Assembly (NCBI RefSeq): GCF_004912165.1
Contig: NZ_STGV01000004.1
Span: forward strand, 372,001-436,000
From: Peteryoungia ipomoeae
GTDB taxonomy: Bacteria; Pseudomonadota; Alphaproteobacteria; Rhizobiales; Rhizobiaceae
Direction: 5' to 3'
DNA length: 64,000 bases
Positions 12,293 to 21,476 of the stretch are shown here, in pieces; the first letter of the stretch is position 1; every line of letters starts with the position of its first letter. A program made the translations under genes and the position numbers. The notes beneath the pieces are model-generated. The model ran no database searches and was not told the DNA's origin. It saw only the letters and a list, made by a program, of their open reading frames with translations.

Positions 12293-13845
12293 CCGTCACG
12301 GTTTTCGTACCCCGCGATGCAGCCGCTCTCGCCGTCGGCGCCGACAAGGTCGCTGCGGCCATCGAACGGGAGGCCACGACCCGCGGCCTTGACGTCCGTC
12401 TCGTGCGCAATGGCTCGCGCGGCATGCTGTGGCTGGAGGTTCTGGTCGAGGTTCGCACTGATCATGGACGCGTTGCCTACGGCCCGGTCAAAGCCTCGGA
12501 TGTGCCTTCCTTGTTCGATGCGGATTTCCTGTCCGGCGGCGCGCATCCGCTCGGCCACGGCATCACCAAGGACATTCCCTTCCTCAAGGGGCAGACGCGG
12601 CTGACTTTCGCGCGCTGCGGCGTCACGGATCCGTTGTCGCTCGACGACTACAGGCGTTACGAAGGTCTGAAGGGTCTTGCCAATGCCATAGCTATGGCAC
12701 CCGGCGATATCGTCAAACAGGTGACGGACAGCGGCCTGCGCGGTCGCGGCGGCGCGGGTTTCCCGACCGGCATCAAATGGAAAACGGTTGCCGATGCGGT
12801 CGCCGATCAGAAATACATCGTCTGCAATGCCGATGAGGGCGACAGCGGCACCTTCGCCGACCGCATGATCATGGAAGGCGACCCCTTCGTTCTGATCGAG
12901 GGCATGGCGATTGCGGGTATCGCGACCGGCGCGACCAAGGGTTACGTCTATACCCGCTCCGAATATCCGCATGCGATTGCCATGTTGGAAGAGGCAATTG
13001 CGATTGCCCGGCGCGAAGGCATTCTCGGATCGTCGGTCATGGGTTCGGCTCACGCCTTCGACATGGAAGTGCGCATGGGGGCAGGGGCCTATGTTTGCGG
13101 TGAAGAGACCTCGCTGCTCAACAGCCTTGAGGGCAAGCGCGGCATCGTGCGCGCCAAGCCGCCGCTGCCTGCGCTGCAGGGCCTGTTCGGCAAGCCGACT
13201 GTGGTCAACAATGTCATCTCGCTCGCATCCATTCCCGTCATCATGGACCGGGGCGCTCCGTTCTATCGCGATTTCGGCGTCGGTCGCTCGCATGGCACAA
13301 TCCCGATCCAGCTTGCCGGCAACCTCAAGCATGGCGGCCTCTACGAGACCGCGTTTGGTCTGCCACTCGGTGAATTGATCAACGAGATCGGCGGTGGAAC
13401 CATCTCTGGTCGCCCCGTGAAGGCCGTCCAGGTCGGCGGGCCGCTTGGTGCCTATTTCCCGCCGTCGCTGTTCGACACGATCTTCGACTACGAAGCCTTC
13501 ACGGCCGCCGGTGGCCTGATCGGTCACGCGGGTGTGGTGGTGTTCGATGAGTCTGTCGATATGCTGAAGCAGGCGCGCTTCGCCATGGAATTCTGCGCCA
13601 TCGAAAGCTGCGGCAAGTGCACGCCCTGCCGCATCGGATCGACCCGCGGCGTCGAGACGGTCGACAAGATCGCGCAAGGTATCGAGCCGGACAAGAACAA
13701 GGTGCTGCTGGAAGATCTCTGCAACACGATGAAGTTCGGCTCGCTCTGTGCGCTGGGCGGGTTCACGCCCTATCCGGTGATGAGCGCGCTTACGCATTTC
13801 CCGGAGGATTTTGGGCCGGCACCAGTGCGGGAGGCGGCGGAATGA
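12289..13845 (+). CDS. fdsB: NAD-dependent formate dehydrogenase, beta subunit (NuoF-like)
   Basis: The 518-aa subunit has an N-terminal ferredoxin/thioredoxin-like part (about 1-120) and a NuoF-like part. FMN and NAD binding are marked by GRGGAGFPTG at 152-161 and CNADEGDSGTF at 179-189, with GAYVCGEETSL further on. The [4Fe-4S] ligands are Cys441, Cys444 and Cys447 in SCGKCTPC plus a later Cys. It passes electrons from formate oxidation to NAD+. It is translationally coupled to fdsG upstream and, by a 4-bp ATGA overlap, to the small DUF4287 gene downstream. Confidence 0.94.
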   Translation: MTVTVFVPRDAAALAVGADKVAAAIEREATTRGLDVRLVRNGSRGMLWLEVLVEVRTDHGRVAYGPVKASDVPSLFDADFLSGGAHPLGHGITKDIPFLKGQTRLTFARCGVTDPLSLDDYRRYEGLKGLANAIAMAPGDIVKQVTDSGLRGRGGAGFPTGIKWKTVADAVADQKYIVCNADEGDSGTFADRMIMEGDPFVLIEGMAIAGIATGATKGYVYTRSEYPHAIAMLEEAIAIARREGILGSSVMGSAHAFDMEVRMGAGAYVCGEETSLLNSLEGKRGIVRAKPPLPALQGLFGKPTVVNNVISLASIPVIMDRGAPFYRDFGVGRSHGTIPIQLAGNLKHGGLYETAFGLPLGELINEIGGGTISGRPVKAVQVGGPLGAYFPPSLFDTIFDYEAFTAAGGLIGHAGVVVFDESVDMLKQARFAMEFCAIESCGKCTPCRIGSTRGVETVDKIAQGIEPDKNKVLLEDLCNTMKFGSLCALGGFTPYPVMSALTHFPEDFGPAPVREAAE

Positions 13846-14057
13846 GCGAACCGACGAAAGTGAAGGGGCCTGCGTCCTATTTTCCGTCGATCGAGAAGAC
13901 CTATGGAAAGCCAATCCGGCACTGGCAGGACATTGTCCGCCAGCAGACGGGCAAGACGCATATGCAGATTGTCGGTGTGCTGAAGCAGGAGCATGGCCTC
14001 GGCCATGGGCACGCCAATGCCATCGTCGCCGCAACCCTTGCCGAAACGAAACCGTAA
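13842..14057 (+). CDS. DUF4287 domain small protein inside the fds operon
   Basis: The 71-aa protein starts with an ATG overlapping the fdsB stop by 4 bp and ends 60 bp before the fdsA start. The segment SYFPSIEKTYGKPIRHWQDI, then KTHMQIVGVLKQEHGLGHGHANAIV, matches my memory of DUF4287, a small helical domain of unknown function. It has no cysteines and no signal peptide. Its coupling to fdsB suggests that it works with formate dehydrogenase, perhaps in assembly, but nothing in the sequence shows how. Standard fds operons go directly from fdsB to fdsA. Confidence 0.8.
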   Translation: MSEPTKVKGPASYFPSIEKTYGKPIRHWQDIVRQQTGKTHMQIVGVLKQEHGLGHGHANAIVAATLAETKP

Positions 14058-14117
14058 GCAGAAGTGAACATGTTCGCGCGGCTTCACCCGCTGCGGACAG
14101 ACCACCTGGAGGCCCTC

Positions 14118-17000
14118 ATGTCCCTCGTTCCTGAAATCGACTACGGCACACCCGCCTCGCGCTCCGAGAAGATGGTGACGCTGACCATCGATGGCCGCGA
14201 GATCACCGTGCCGGAAGGCACATCCATCATGCGGGCCTCGATGGAGGCAGGCATCCAGGTGCCCAAACTCTGCGCGACCGACATGGTCGACGCCTTTGGC
14301 TCCTGCCGGCTCTGTCTGATCGAGGTGGAGGGCCGCAACGGCACGCCCGCCTCCTGCACGACCCCCGTTGCCTCGGGTATTGTCGTCCACACCCAGACGG
14401 AGCGCCTGAAGGCGATCCGCAAGGGCGTGATGGAACTCTACATCTCCGACCACCCGCTGGACTGTCTGACCTGTGCGGCGAACGGCGACTGCGAACTGCA
14501 GGACATGGCCGGCGCAGTTGGCCTGCGCGATATCCGCTACGGCTACGAGGGCGACAATCACGTCAAGGCCCGTTCGGCGACAGGCGATGTCAATGCGCAG
14601 TGGATGCCTAAGGACGAGAGCAACCCGTACTTTACCTATGACCCCTCGAAGTGCATCGTCTGCTCGCGCTGCGTGCGGGCCTGCGAGGAGGTCCAGGGCA
14701 CCTTTGCGCTGACCATCGAGGGCCGCGGTTTCGACAGCCGCGTCTCGCCCGGTGCGCACGAGGCCTTTCTGTCGTCCGAATGCGTATCGTGCGGCGCCTG
14801 CGTCCAGGCCTGTCCGACGGCGACGCTGACGGAGAAATCCGTCATTGCCATCGGCCAGCCCGAACACTCCATGGTGACGACCTGCGCCTATTGCGGCGTC
14901 GGCTGTTCGTTCAAGGCTGAAATGCGCGGCGAGGAGCTGGTGCGCATGGTGCCCTGGAAGGATGGTCAGGCCAACCGTGGCCATTCCTGCGTCAAGGGCC
15001 GCTTTGCCTATGGCTATACGAGCCACAAGGACCGCATCCTCAACCCGATGATCCGCGAGAAGATCACCGATCCCTGGCGCGAAGTCACTTGGGAAGAGGC
15101 CTATGCGCATGTCGCTTCGGAGTTCAAGCGGATCCAGTATCAGTATGGCCGCGAGTCGATCGGCGGCATCACCTCGTCGCGCTGCACGAACGAGGAAACC
15201 TTCCTGGTCCAGAAGCTGATCCGCGCCGGCTTCGGCAACAACAATGTCGATACCTGCGCCCGTGTCTGCCATTCGCCGACCGGCTATGGTCTCGGCCAGG
15301 CCTTCGGCACCTCGGCCGGCACGCAGAACTTCGACAGCGTCGAGCATTCCGACGTCGTCATGGTGATCGGCGCCAACCCGACGGACGGTCACCCCGTCTT
15401 CGGCTCGCGGCTGAAGAAGCGCCTCCGCCGGGGCGCAAAGCTGATCGTCGTCGATCCGCGCCGTACCGATATCGTCCGCAGCCCGCATATCGAGGCGGCC
15501 TTCCATCTGCCCTTGAAGCCCGGCACCAACGTCGCCGTCATGACCGCGCTCGCGCATGTCATCGTCACCGAGGGCCTGTTTGCCGAAGCCTTCATCCGCG
15601 AGCGTTGCGACTGGTCGGAGTTCGAAGATTGGGCGGCTTTCGTTGCCGAACCACAGCATTCTCCGGAAGAAACGGAAAGCTTCACCGGCGTTCCCGCCGC
15701 CGATCTTCGCGGAGCGGCCCGCCTGTTTGCCACGGGCGGCAATGGCGCCATCTATTACGGCCTCGGTGTTACCGAACACAGCCAGGGTTCGACAACCGTG
15801 ATGGCGATTGCCAATCTCGCCATGGCAACCGGCAATATCGGACGTCCGGGCGTCGGTGTGAACCCGCTGCGCGGCCAGAACAACGTTCAGGGCTCCTGCG
15901 ACATGGGCTCGTTCCCGCATGAGTTGCCGGGCTATCGCCACATCTCGGACGACGCAACGCGCGAGACCTTCGAAAAGCTCTGGGGCGTCACGCTCCACAA
16001 CGAACCCGGGCTGCGCATCCCGAACATGCTCGATGCGGCCGTCGACGGCTCGTTCAAGGGCATCTACATCCAGGGCGAGGATATCCTGCAGTCCGATCCG
16101 GATACCAAGCATGTGTCCGCCGGGCTCGCCGCCATGGAATGCGTCGTGGTGCACGACCTCTTCCTCAACGAGACGGCAAACTACGCGCATGTCTTCCTGC
16201 CCGGCTCGACCTTCCTTGAAAAGGACGGCACCTTCACCAATGCCGAGCGCCGCATCAATCGCGTCCGCAAGGTGATGACGCCGAAGAACGGCTATGCTGA
16301 CTGGGAAGTCACGCAGAACCTCGCAAAGGCCATGGGCCTTGCCTGGAACTACACGCATCCCTCCCAGATCATGGAGGAGATTGCCGCCTCGACGCCAAGC
16401 TTTGCGGGTGTCTCCTATGATTACCTGGAAAAAATGGGTTCGGTGCAGTGGCCCTGCAACGAAAAGTTCCCGCTCGGCTCGCCGATCATGCATGTCGATG
16501 GCTTCGTGCGCGGCAAGGGCAAGTTCATCCGCACCGAATACGTCGCGACGGACGAGCGGACAGGACCACGCTTCCCGCTGTTGCTCACCACCGGCCGTAT
16601 CCTCAGCCAGTACAATGTCGGTGCCCAGACCCGGCGTACCGAAAATGTGGTCTGGCACGAAGAGGATCTTCTGGAAATTCATCCGCATGATGCGGAACAA
16701 CGCGGCATCAAGGATGGCGATTGGGTGAAGCTCGCCAGCCGCTCCGGTGACACGACACTCCGCGCGCTCATCACCGATCGCGTTGCTCCGGGCGTGGTCT
16801 ACACCACCTTCCACCATCCGGGCACGCAGGCCAACGTCATCACCACCGACTTCTCCGACTGGGCCACCAACTGCCCGGAATACAAGGTGACCGCGGTGCA
16901 GATCTCGCCCTCGAATGGTCCGACGGAATGGCAGGAGGAGTATGACGACCTGTCGAAGCGCTCCCGCCGGATCGTCGGCAAGCTGGAAGCGGCGGAGTAA
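14118..17000 (+). CDS. fdsA: NAD-dependent formate dehydrogenase, alpha (catalytic) subunit
   Basis: The 960-aa molybdenum enzyme oxidises formate to CO2. In order it carries a [2Fe-2S] site (Cys52, 63, 66, 80), a His/Cys cluster (His112, Cys116, 119, 125), two ferredoxin-type [4Fe-4S] motifs (Cys179-189 and Cys222-232), and the bis-MGD domain with a further cluster (Cys256, 259, 263, 291). The Mo ligand is Cys384 in CARVCHSP, so this is a cysteine, not selenocysteine, enzyme. The ATG at 14118 follows CTGGAGG and fits the family start better than the GTG at 14064. No Tat signal is seen, in keeping with a cytoplasmic FdsABG complex. Confidence 0.96.
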   Translation: MSLVPEIDYGTPASRSEKMVTLTIDGREITVPEGTSIMRASMEAGIQVPKLCATDMVDAFGSCRLCLIEVEGRNGTPASCTTPVASGIVVHTQTERLKAIRKGVMELYISDHPLDCLTCAANGDCELQDMAGAVGLRDIRYGYEGDNHVKARSATGDVNAQWMPKDESNPYFTYDPSKCIVCSRCVRACEEVQGTFALTIEGRGFDSRVSPGAHEAFLSSECVSCGACVQACPTATLTEKSVIAIGQPEHSMVTTCAYCGVGCSFKAEMRGEELVRMVPWKDGQANRGHSCVKGRFAYGYTSHKDRILNPMIREKITDPWREVTWEEAYAHVASEFKRIQYQYGRESIGGITSSRCTNEETFLVQKLIRAGFGNNNVDTCARVCHSPTGYGLGQAFGTSAGTQNFDSVEHSDVVMVIGANPTDGHPVFGSRLKKRLRRGAKLIVVDPRRTDIVRSPHIEAAFHLPLKPGTNVAVMTALAHVIVTEGLFAEAFIRERCDWSEFEDWAAFVAEPQHSPEETESFTGVPAADLRGAARLFATGGNGAIYYGLGVTEHSQGSTTVMAIANLAMATGNIGRPGVGVNPLRGQNNVQGSCDMGSFPHELPGYRHISDDATRETFEKLWGVTLHNEPGLRIPNMLDAAVDGSFKGIYIQGEDILQSDPDTKHVSAGLAAMECVVVHDLFLNETANYAHVFLPGSTFLEKDGTFTNAERRINRVRKVMTPKNGYADWEVTQNLAKAMGLAWNYTHPSQIMEEIAASTPSFAGVSYDYLEKMGSVQWPCNEKFPLGSPIMHVDGFVRGKGKFIRTEYVATDERTGPRFPLLLTTGRILSQYNVGAQTRRTENVVWHEEDLLEIHPHDAEQRGIKDGDWVKLASRSGDTTLRALITDRVAPGVVYTTFHHPGTQANVITTDFSDWATNCPEYKVTAVQISPSNGPTEWQEEYDDLSKRSRRIVGKLEAAE

Positions 17001-17006
17001 GGCCGG

Positions 17007-17840
17007 GTGTCCGGGAGCCCGCCAGCCACTGCGGCCAGCGTGCCGGCCATTATCGTCAGACAGGGCCTCGTCTCGGAGGGCGAGCGCGCCATTCCCGAGG
17101 AAGTTCCCGTCGCTTTCTCCTATAGCGGCTCCACACATGCCGTGATGATGGCAACGCCTGACGATCTTGAGGATTTCGCCGTCGGTTTTTCCCTGACCGA
17201 GGGCATCGTGCGGTCAGCCGTGGAGATCGAGGCGGTCGACGTGGTCGAAGCCGGCAACGGTCTCGATCTGCAGATCGTGCTCAGGCAAGCCAATGCCGAG
17301 GCGCTCTCTGCGCGCCGCAGGCAGATGGCGGGTCCGGTCGGCTGCGGCATGTGCGGCATCGAGTCCATCGATCAGGCGATGCGGGTCGTACCGTCGGTCA
17401 GCGCGGCAGACCTGGTGCTCTCCCTGGAAGACGTCACCACGGCCACCAGCGCGCTGCAGGACCAGCAGAGGCTCAACCGGCGTACTCGTGCGGTGCATGG
17501 CGCCGGCTTCTATCTGCCTGGTCAGGGGATGGTTGCGGTGCGCGAAGATGTCGGTCGGCACAATGCGCTCGACAAGCTCATCGGCGCCATCGCCCTTGGC
17601 GGCTGGCAGGCGTCGGCTGGTGCCATCGTCGTAACCAGCCGGCTATCGGTCGAGATGGTGCAGAAGGCCGCCATCGCCGGCAGTCCCGTTCTCATCGCCA
17701 TTTCGGCCCCCACCACCCTTGCCGTGCGCACCGCGAGCGAGGCCGGCATGACCCTGGTTGCAATCGCAAGGGACGAGGATTGCGAAGTCTTCACCCGGCC
17801 CGATCGCCTCAATCTCAAAGGAATCTCTGATGTCGCTTAG
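17007..17840 (+). CDS. fdhD: Formate dehydrogenase accessory sulfurtransferase FdhD
   Basis: The 277-aa protein transfers sulfur to the molybdenum cofactor before it is inserted in FdsA. The active CxxC is Cys113-x-x-Cys116 in VGCGMCGIES, and the family segments FAVGFSLTEGIV and REDVGRHNALDKLIG are present. It starts with GTG seven bases after the fdsA stop and overlaps fdsD by 11 bp. In fds operons this gene is sometimes called fdsC. Confidence 0.95.
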   Translation: MSGSPPATAASVPAIIVRQGLVSEGERAIPEEVPVAFSYSGSTHAVMMATPDDLEDFAVGFSLTEGIVRSAVEIEAVDVVEAGNGLDLQIVLRQANAEALSARRRQMAGPVGCGMCGIESIDQAMRVVPSVSAADLVLSLEDVTTATSALQDQQRLNRRTRAVHGAGFYLPGQGMVAVREDVGRHNALDKLIGAIALGGWQASAGAIVVTSRLSVEMVQKAAIAGSPVLIAISAPTTLAVRTASEAGMTLVAIARDEDCEVFTRPDRLNLKGISDVA

Positions 17841-18168
17841 CCATACCGACGAGAAGCTGGTTCGCATGGCCAACCAGATCGCCGTGTTTTTCCTGTCGCA
17901 GCCGGAAGAGGTGCGTATCGAAGGCGTTGCGACACATATCAACAAGTTCTGGGAGCCGCGCATGCGGCGCCGTTTTTTCGAAATGATCGATCAGCGACTG
18001 GGTGATTTCCTGCCGCTCGTGCTCTCCGCATCGTCTGCCATCAAGCGTCCGGGCGAACCGGATGCCGGTGCGGTCGGCGTGGGACGCGATGCAGCGGCTG
18101 GTGCGCCTGGCGGCAAGGGACCGGCAGCCGGAGAATCGCTGTCGGAACCGAGCATTCCAGAGGCCTGA
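17830..18168 (+). CDS. fdsD: Formate dehydrogenase delta subunit
   Basis: The 112-aa protein has the typical FdsD start (MSLSHTDEKLVRMANQIAVF) and the KFWEPRMRRRFFEMID segment. FdsD is needed for assembly or stability of FdsABG, though its exact role is not settled. The ATG at 17830 follows AAAGGA and overlaps the end of fdhD. The last 40 residues are rich in Gly, Pro and Ala and look disordered. Confidence 0.9.
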   Translation: MSLSHTDEKLVRMANQIAVFFLSQPEEVRIEGVATHINKFWEPRMRRRFFEMIDQRLGDFLPLVLSASSAIKRPGEPDAGAVGVGRDAAAGAPGGKGPAAGESLSEPSIPEA

Positions 18169-18253
18169 TCGACATTCTCACATCAATTCTGGTCGCCTGC
18201 CCGCGACGAGAGTCATTTCAGTTCTGAAAGCTATTTTAGAGGAGGTACGGGCA

Positions 18254-19906
18254 ATGGCAGTTACAGGTGCAACGACGAAAGATTTCGAGGGGACAGGTTT
18301 CCTCGACCGGGAGCGCATAGTCGCGCAGCCCGGATTTAACCGCTGGTTGGTCCCGCCGGCAGCTCTGGCCATCCATCTCTGCATTGGCATGGCCTACGGC
18401 TTCAGCGTCTTCTGGCTACCATTGACCAAGGCAATCCCGAATGCCGATCCCTCCTGCTCGAGCCTCACTCTGATTGGCGCGCTGTTCACCACGGAGTGCA
18501 ACTGGCGCGTCGCCGATCTCGGCTGGATCTACACGCTGTTCTTCGTTCTTCTCGGTTGCTCCGCGGCGATGTGGGGCGGCTGGCTCGAGCGTGTTGGTCC
18601 GCGCAAGGCCGGTTTCGTCTCCGCCTGCTGCTGGTGCGGCGGCATTCTCGTGGCCGCGGTCGGCGTCATGACCCACCAGCTCTGGCTGATGTGGCTCGGT
18701 GCCGGTGTAATCGGCGGCGTGGGCCTTGGTCTCGGCTACATTTCTCCAGTTTCGACGCTGATCAAGTGGTTCCCCGACCGGCGCGGCATGGCGACCGGCA
18801 TGGCGATCATGGGCTTTGGCGGCGGTGCGATGATCGGCGCGCCTTTGGCAAACCTTCTGATGAACACCTTCAAGACGGATGTGACGGTCGGCGTCTGGCA
18901 GACCTTCGTCGTCATGGCGCTCATCTACTTCGTCTTCATGCTCGGCGGCGCTTTCGGTTATCGCATCCCGCCCGCCGGCTGGCGTCCGGAAGGCTGGACC
19001 CCGCCTGCCGCCAAGAGCTCGATGATCACCACCCGTCACGTTCATCTGCGCGATGCCCACAAGACCAAGCAGTTCTGGCTGATCTGGGCCGTTCTCTGCC
19101 TCAACGTCTCGGCCGGCATCGGTGTTATCGGCATGGCCTCGCCCATGCTGCAGGAAATCTTCGCCGGCTCGCTGATCGGCGTTCCGGGCGTGGCATTTGC
19201 CGAACTGGATGCCAGCCAGAAGGCGCAGATCGCAGCGATCGCCGCCGGCTTTACGGGGCTTCTGTCGCTCTTCAACATCGGCGGACGCTTCTTCTGGGCG
19301 TCGATGTCGGACAAGATCGGTCGCAAGAACACCTACTTCTGCTTCTTCATCCTCGGCATCATTCTCTATGCTCTTGCCCCGACGCTCGCCGAAATGGGCT
19401 CCAAGGCCTTCTTCGTGCTTGCCTTCGGCATCATCCTGTCGATGTATGGCGGTGGTTTCGCCACCATCCCCGCCTATCTCGCGGATATCTTCGGCACGCA
19501 GTTCGTCGGTGCGATCCACGGTCGTCTTCTGACAGCCTGGGCGACCGCCGGCATCGTCGGCCCGGTCGTCGTCAACTACATCCGTGAGGCGCAGATCGCG
19601 GCGGGCGTGGCACCGGGGCCGGAACTCTACACGAGCACCATGTATATTCTGGCAGGCATGCTGGCGCTCGGCCTTGTTGCCAACGCCTTCGTCCGTCCTC
19701 TTTCCGACAAGTGGTTCATGTCGGATGAGGAAGTGGCCTCGCTGCAGGCAAAGACCGTGGCTGCAACCGCGGGTCCCACCGGCGCCTTCGGCATCGGCAA
19801 GGGCGGTCTCGATGCCAAGGCGGCACTTGCCTGGGCCGTGGTTGGCCTGCCTCTTCTGTGGGGCGTCTGGGTAACGCTCAAGAGCAGCTTTGCTCTCTTC
19901 GGATAA
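18254..19906 (+). CDS. OFA family MFS transporter (oxalate/formate antiporter-like)
   Basis: The 550-aa major facilitator protein has about 12 membrane segments, the family signature DRRGMATGMAIMGFGGGAM and SMSDKIGRKN in the central loop. The relatives are OxlT and other oxalate/formate antiporters. The ATG at 18254 follows GAGGAGG; the frame could extend 84 residues upstream but those have no family likeness. It is 85 bp after fdsD, so it most likely brings formate or oxalate to the fds pathway, with energy taken as NADH. A terminator follows 4 bp later. Confidence 0.9.
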   Translation: MAVTGATTKDFEGTGFLDRERIVAQPGFNRWLVPPAALAIHLCIGMAYGFSVFWLPLTKAIPNADPSCSSLTLIGALFTTECNWRVADLGWIYTLFFVLLGCSAAMWGGWLERVGPRKAGFVSACCWCGGILVAAVGVMTHQLWLMWLGAGVIGGVGLGLGYISPVSTLIKWFPDRRGMATGMAIMGFGGGAMIGAPLANLLMNTFKTDVTVGVWQTFVVMALIYFVFMLGGAFGYRIPPAGWRPEGWTPPAAKSSMITTRHVHLRDAHKTKQFWLIWAVLCLNVSAGIGVIGMASPMLQEIFAGSLIGVPGVAFAELDASQKAQIAAIAAGFTGLLSLFNIGGRFFWASMSDKIGRKNTYFCFFILGIILYALAPTLAEMGSKAFFVLAFGIILSMYGGGFATIPAYLADIFGTQFVGAIHGRLLTAWATAGIVGPVVVNYIREAQIAAGVAPGPELYTSTMYILAGMLALGLVANAFVRPLSDKWFMSDEEVASLQAKTVAATAGPTGAFGIGKGGLDAKAALAWAVVGLPLLWGVWVTLKSSFALFG

Positions 19907-19910
19907 AGGG

Positions 19911-19937
19911 AAAGCCGGCCTCGGGGCCGGCTTTTTT
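19911..19937 (+). terminator. Rho-independent terminator after the fds-transporter operon
   Basis: The stem AAAGCCGGCC / GGCCGGCTTT is followed by a run of T. It lies directly after the transporter stop and just before the end of the convergent asparaginase gene. Confidence 0.88.
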
Positions 19938-19946
19938 CATGCAGGA

Positions 19947-20795
19947 TCAGTTGAGCCAGAGGTGGATCAAGGCCGCCTCCGGCGTCTGTCTGCCGCCGTT
20001 TTCGACGCCCGCGCCCCAGAGCCCGGCACCAGCGGCATAGCTGCCGGGCTGCAAGCCGCCGGCCTCGCATTGGCTGACGCCGCGCAAGCGTTTGCCCGCC
20101 GAAACCGCTGCCGCCAGAACCGAAATCAGCGCCGGATCATTCATCGCCGTGCCGGAGCCGAAGAGGCGAAGGACGGCACCATCCAGCTTTGACACAATGG
20201 CCTCGACCGCGTCTGCTGGCATGCCGGGCGAGAGCGTCAGGATTGCAAGTTTGCGCGTCGTATCGAACCGTAGGCTTTGCGGCGGATGCAACGGGTCCTG
20301 TGGTTGCGCCCGGAAGGCTTCCACGTCATGGCTGTTGTGCTTCACCAGTCCGCCGGCTTCCATCACCTTGCCAGCGAAGGCGAGATGGATGCCGGGATCG
20401 TTCCCAAGGGCTGTCGCAATCGCGAGATCGAGATTGCCCTCCGCATCGCCTTCGTGGCCCAGCGGTACCATGGAGCCGCACAACACGACCTTGCGGTTTT
20501 CTCCCGCCAGCGCCTGTGAAAGCGCGGCCCCGGTAAAGGCCATGGTGTCTGTTCCGTGGGTGATGATGACCGAGGCCTGCGGATGGCTTCTGATTGCGTC
20601 GAGCATGGTGTTCCAGTGCTGAGGCCCGACATCGGCACTATCGAGCAGCGGCGAGAAGACATGGCTCTTCAAGGTTACCGTCTGCGGCAGACGTGCGGTG
20701 AGCGCATCCTCCACAAGGCCCGCCTTCGGCGCCAGTCCTTCGGGCGTCTCGGCCATTCCGATCGTGCCGCCGGTATGGATCAGCAAAAGCTCCAT
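19947..20795 (-). CDS. L-asparaginase (asparaginase/glutaminase family)
   Basis: The 282-aa protein has the N-terminal nucleophile loop HTGGTIGM with Thr11 and the second catalytic motif THGTDTM with Thr82-Asp83. It hydrolyses asparagine to aspartate and ammonia. At 282 residues it is shorter than classical bacterial asparaginases (about 330), mostly in the C-terminal domain, as in many alphaproteobacterial members. There is no signal peptide, so it should be cytoplasmic. It is convergent with the transporter gene and seems to be a single-gene unit. Confidence 0.87.
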   Translation of the reverse strand: MELLLIHTGGTIGMAETPEGLAPKAGLVEDALTARLPQTVTLKSHVFSPLLDSADVGPQHWNTMLDAIRSHPQASVIITHGTDTMAFTGAALSQALAGENRKVVLCGSMVPLGHEGDAEGNLDLAIATALGNDPGIHLAFAGKVMEAGGLVKHNSHDVEAFRAQPQDPLHPPQSLRFDTTRKLAILTLSPGMPADAVEAIVSKLDGAVLRLFGSGTAMNDPALISVLAAAVSAGKRLRGVSQCEAGGLQPGSYAAGAGLWGAGVENGGRQTPEAALIHLWLN

Positions 20796-20896
20796 CGTGC
20801 ATTCCCTTGCTTCATCTGCCCGATCCCATCGGCGGATCGGCCTCTGCCAAAGGCCTAAGCGAGGTGGGGACCAAGATCAACGGTCCTGCGCACAGC

Positions 20897-20926
20897 AAAA
20901 AAGGGCAGTGCGTTGCCGCACTGCCC
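20897..20926 (-). terminator. Rho-independent terminator after cheW
   Basis: Ten base pairs (GGGCAGTGCG / CGCACTGCCC) around a four-base loop are followed on the minus strand by six T. It lies 27 bp downstream of the CheW stop and ends the chemoreceptor-cheW transcript. Confidence 0.9.
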
Positions 20927-20953
20927 TGCGATACGTTCAAGCTGCCTTGGTAA

Positions 20954-21430
20954 TCAGGCGGCCAGGTCTTCGAGATCGCTGCCCTTGAACATCTTGGCGA
21001 GGTTCAGGAAGCAGATCATGCCGTTTTCGTTGGCGATAATACCTTCCGAAAAGGTCTTGTCGAACGAGGCCGAGACTTCCGGCACAGGCTGAACCTGGCT
21101 TGAGGGAATCGTCAGTATGTCGGAGACGCGATCGACCAGCATGCCGATGACCATGTTGTGCACCTCGGCGACAACGATGGCCGAGCGCTCGTTGGCAACC
21201 GTGCTCTTCATGCCGAGCTTGTAGGCGAGGTCGATGATCGGAATGACGGAGCCGCGCAGGTTCATCACGCCGATAACGTCAGCGGGTGCATGCGGGATCG
21301 GCGTCGACGGTGCCCAGCCGCGGATTTCGCGGATGGTCGTCGTCTTCACGCAGAATTCCTGATCGTGCAGCCGGAATGCGATGATTTCGAGAGTGTCGCC
21401 GCCGAAGGTGGTGGAATTGATCGTGGCCAT
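20954..21430 (-). CDS. cheW: Chemotaxis coupling protein CheW
   Basis: The 158-aa adaptor couples chemoreceptors to CheA. It shows the CheW pattern IIAFRLHDQEFCVKTTTIRE, then PADVIGVMNLRGSVIPIIDL and MLVDRVSDILTI. The start at 21430 (MATINSTTF) was chosen because upstream codons overlap the receptor gene and have no family likeness; GGGAAGA precedes it. It lies 46 bp after the receptor gene, so the pair forms an outlying chemotaxis unit away from a main che operon. Confidence 0.93.
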   Translation of the reverse strand: MATINSTTFGGDTLEIIAFRLHDQEFCVKTTTIREIRGWAPSTPIPHAPADVIGVMNLRGSVIPIIDLAYKLGMKSTVANERSAIVVAEVHNMVIGMLVDRVSDILTIPSSQVQPVPEVSASFDKTFSEGIIANENGMICFLNLAKMFKGSDLEDLAA

Positions 21431-21476
21431 GATTCGTCTTCCCAATCTTTTAAAGTCAAAGCGTCCGGTGTGCGTT

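Noticed and set aside
13770..17138. 1122-codon open frame antisense to fdsA
   Set aside because: A shadow of the GC-rich fdsA codons; the product is a low-complexity mix of Arg, Gly and Ala with no domain.
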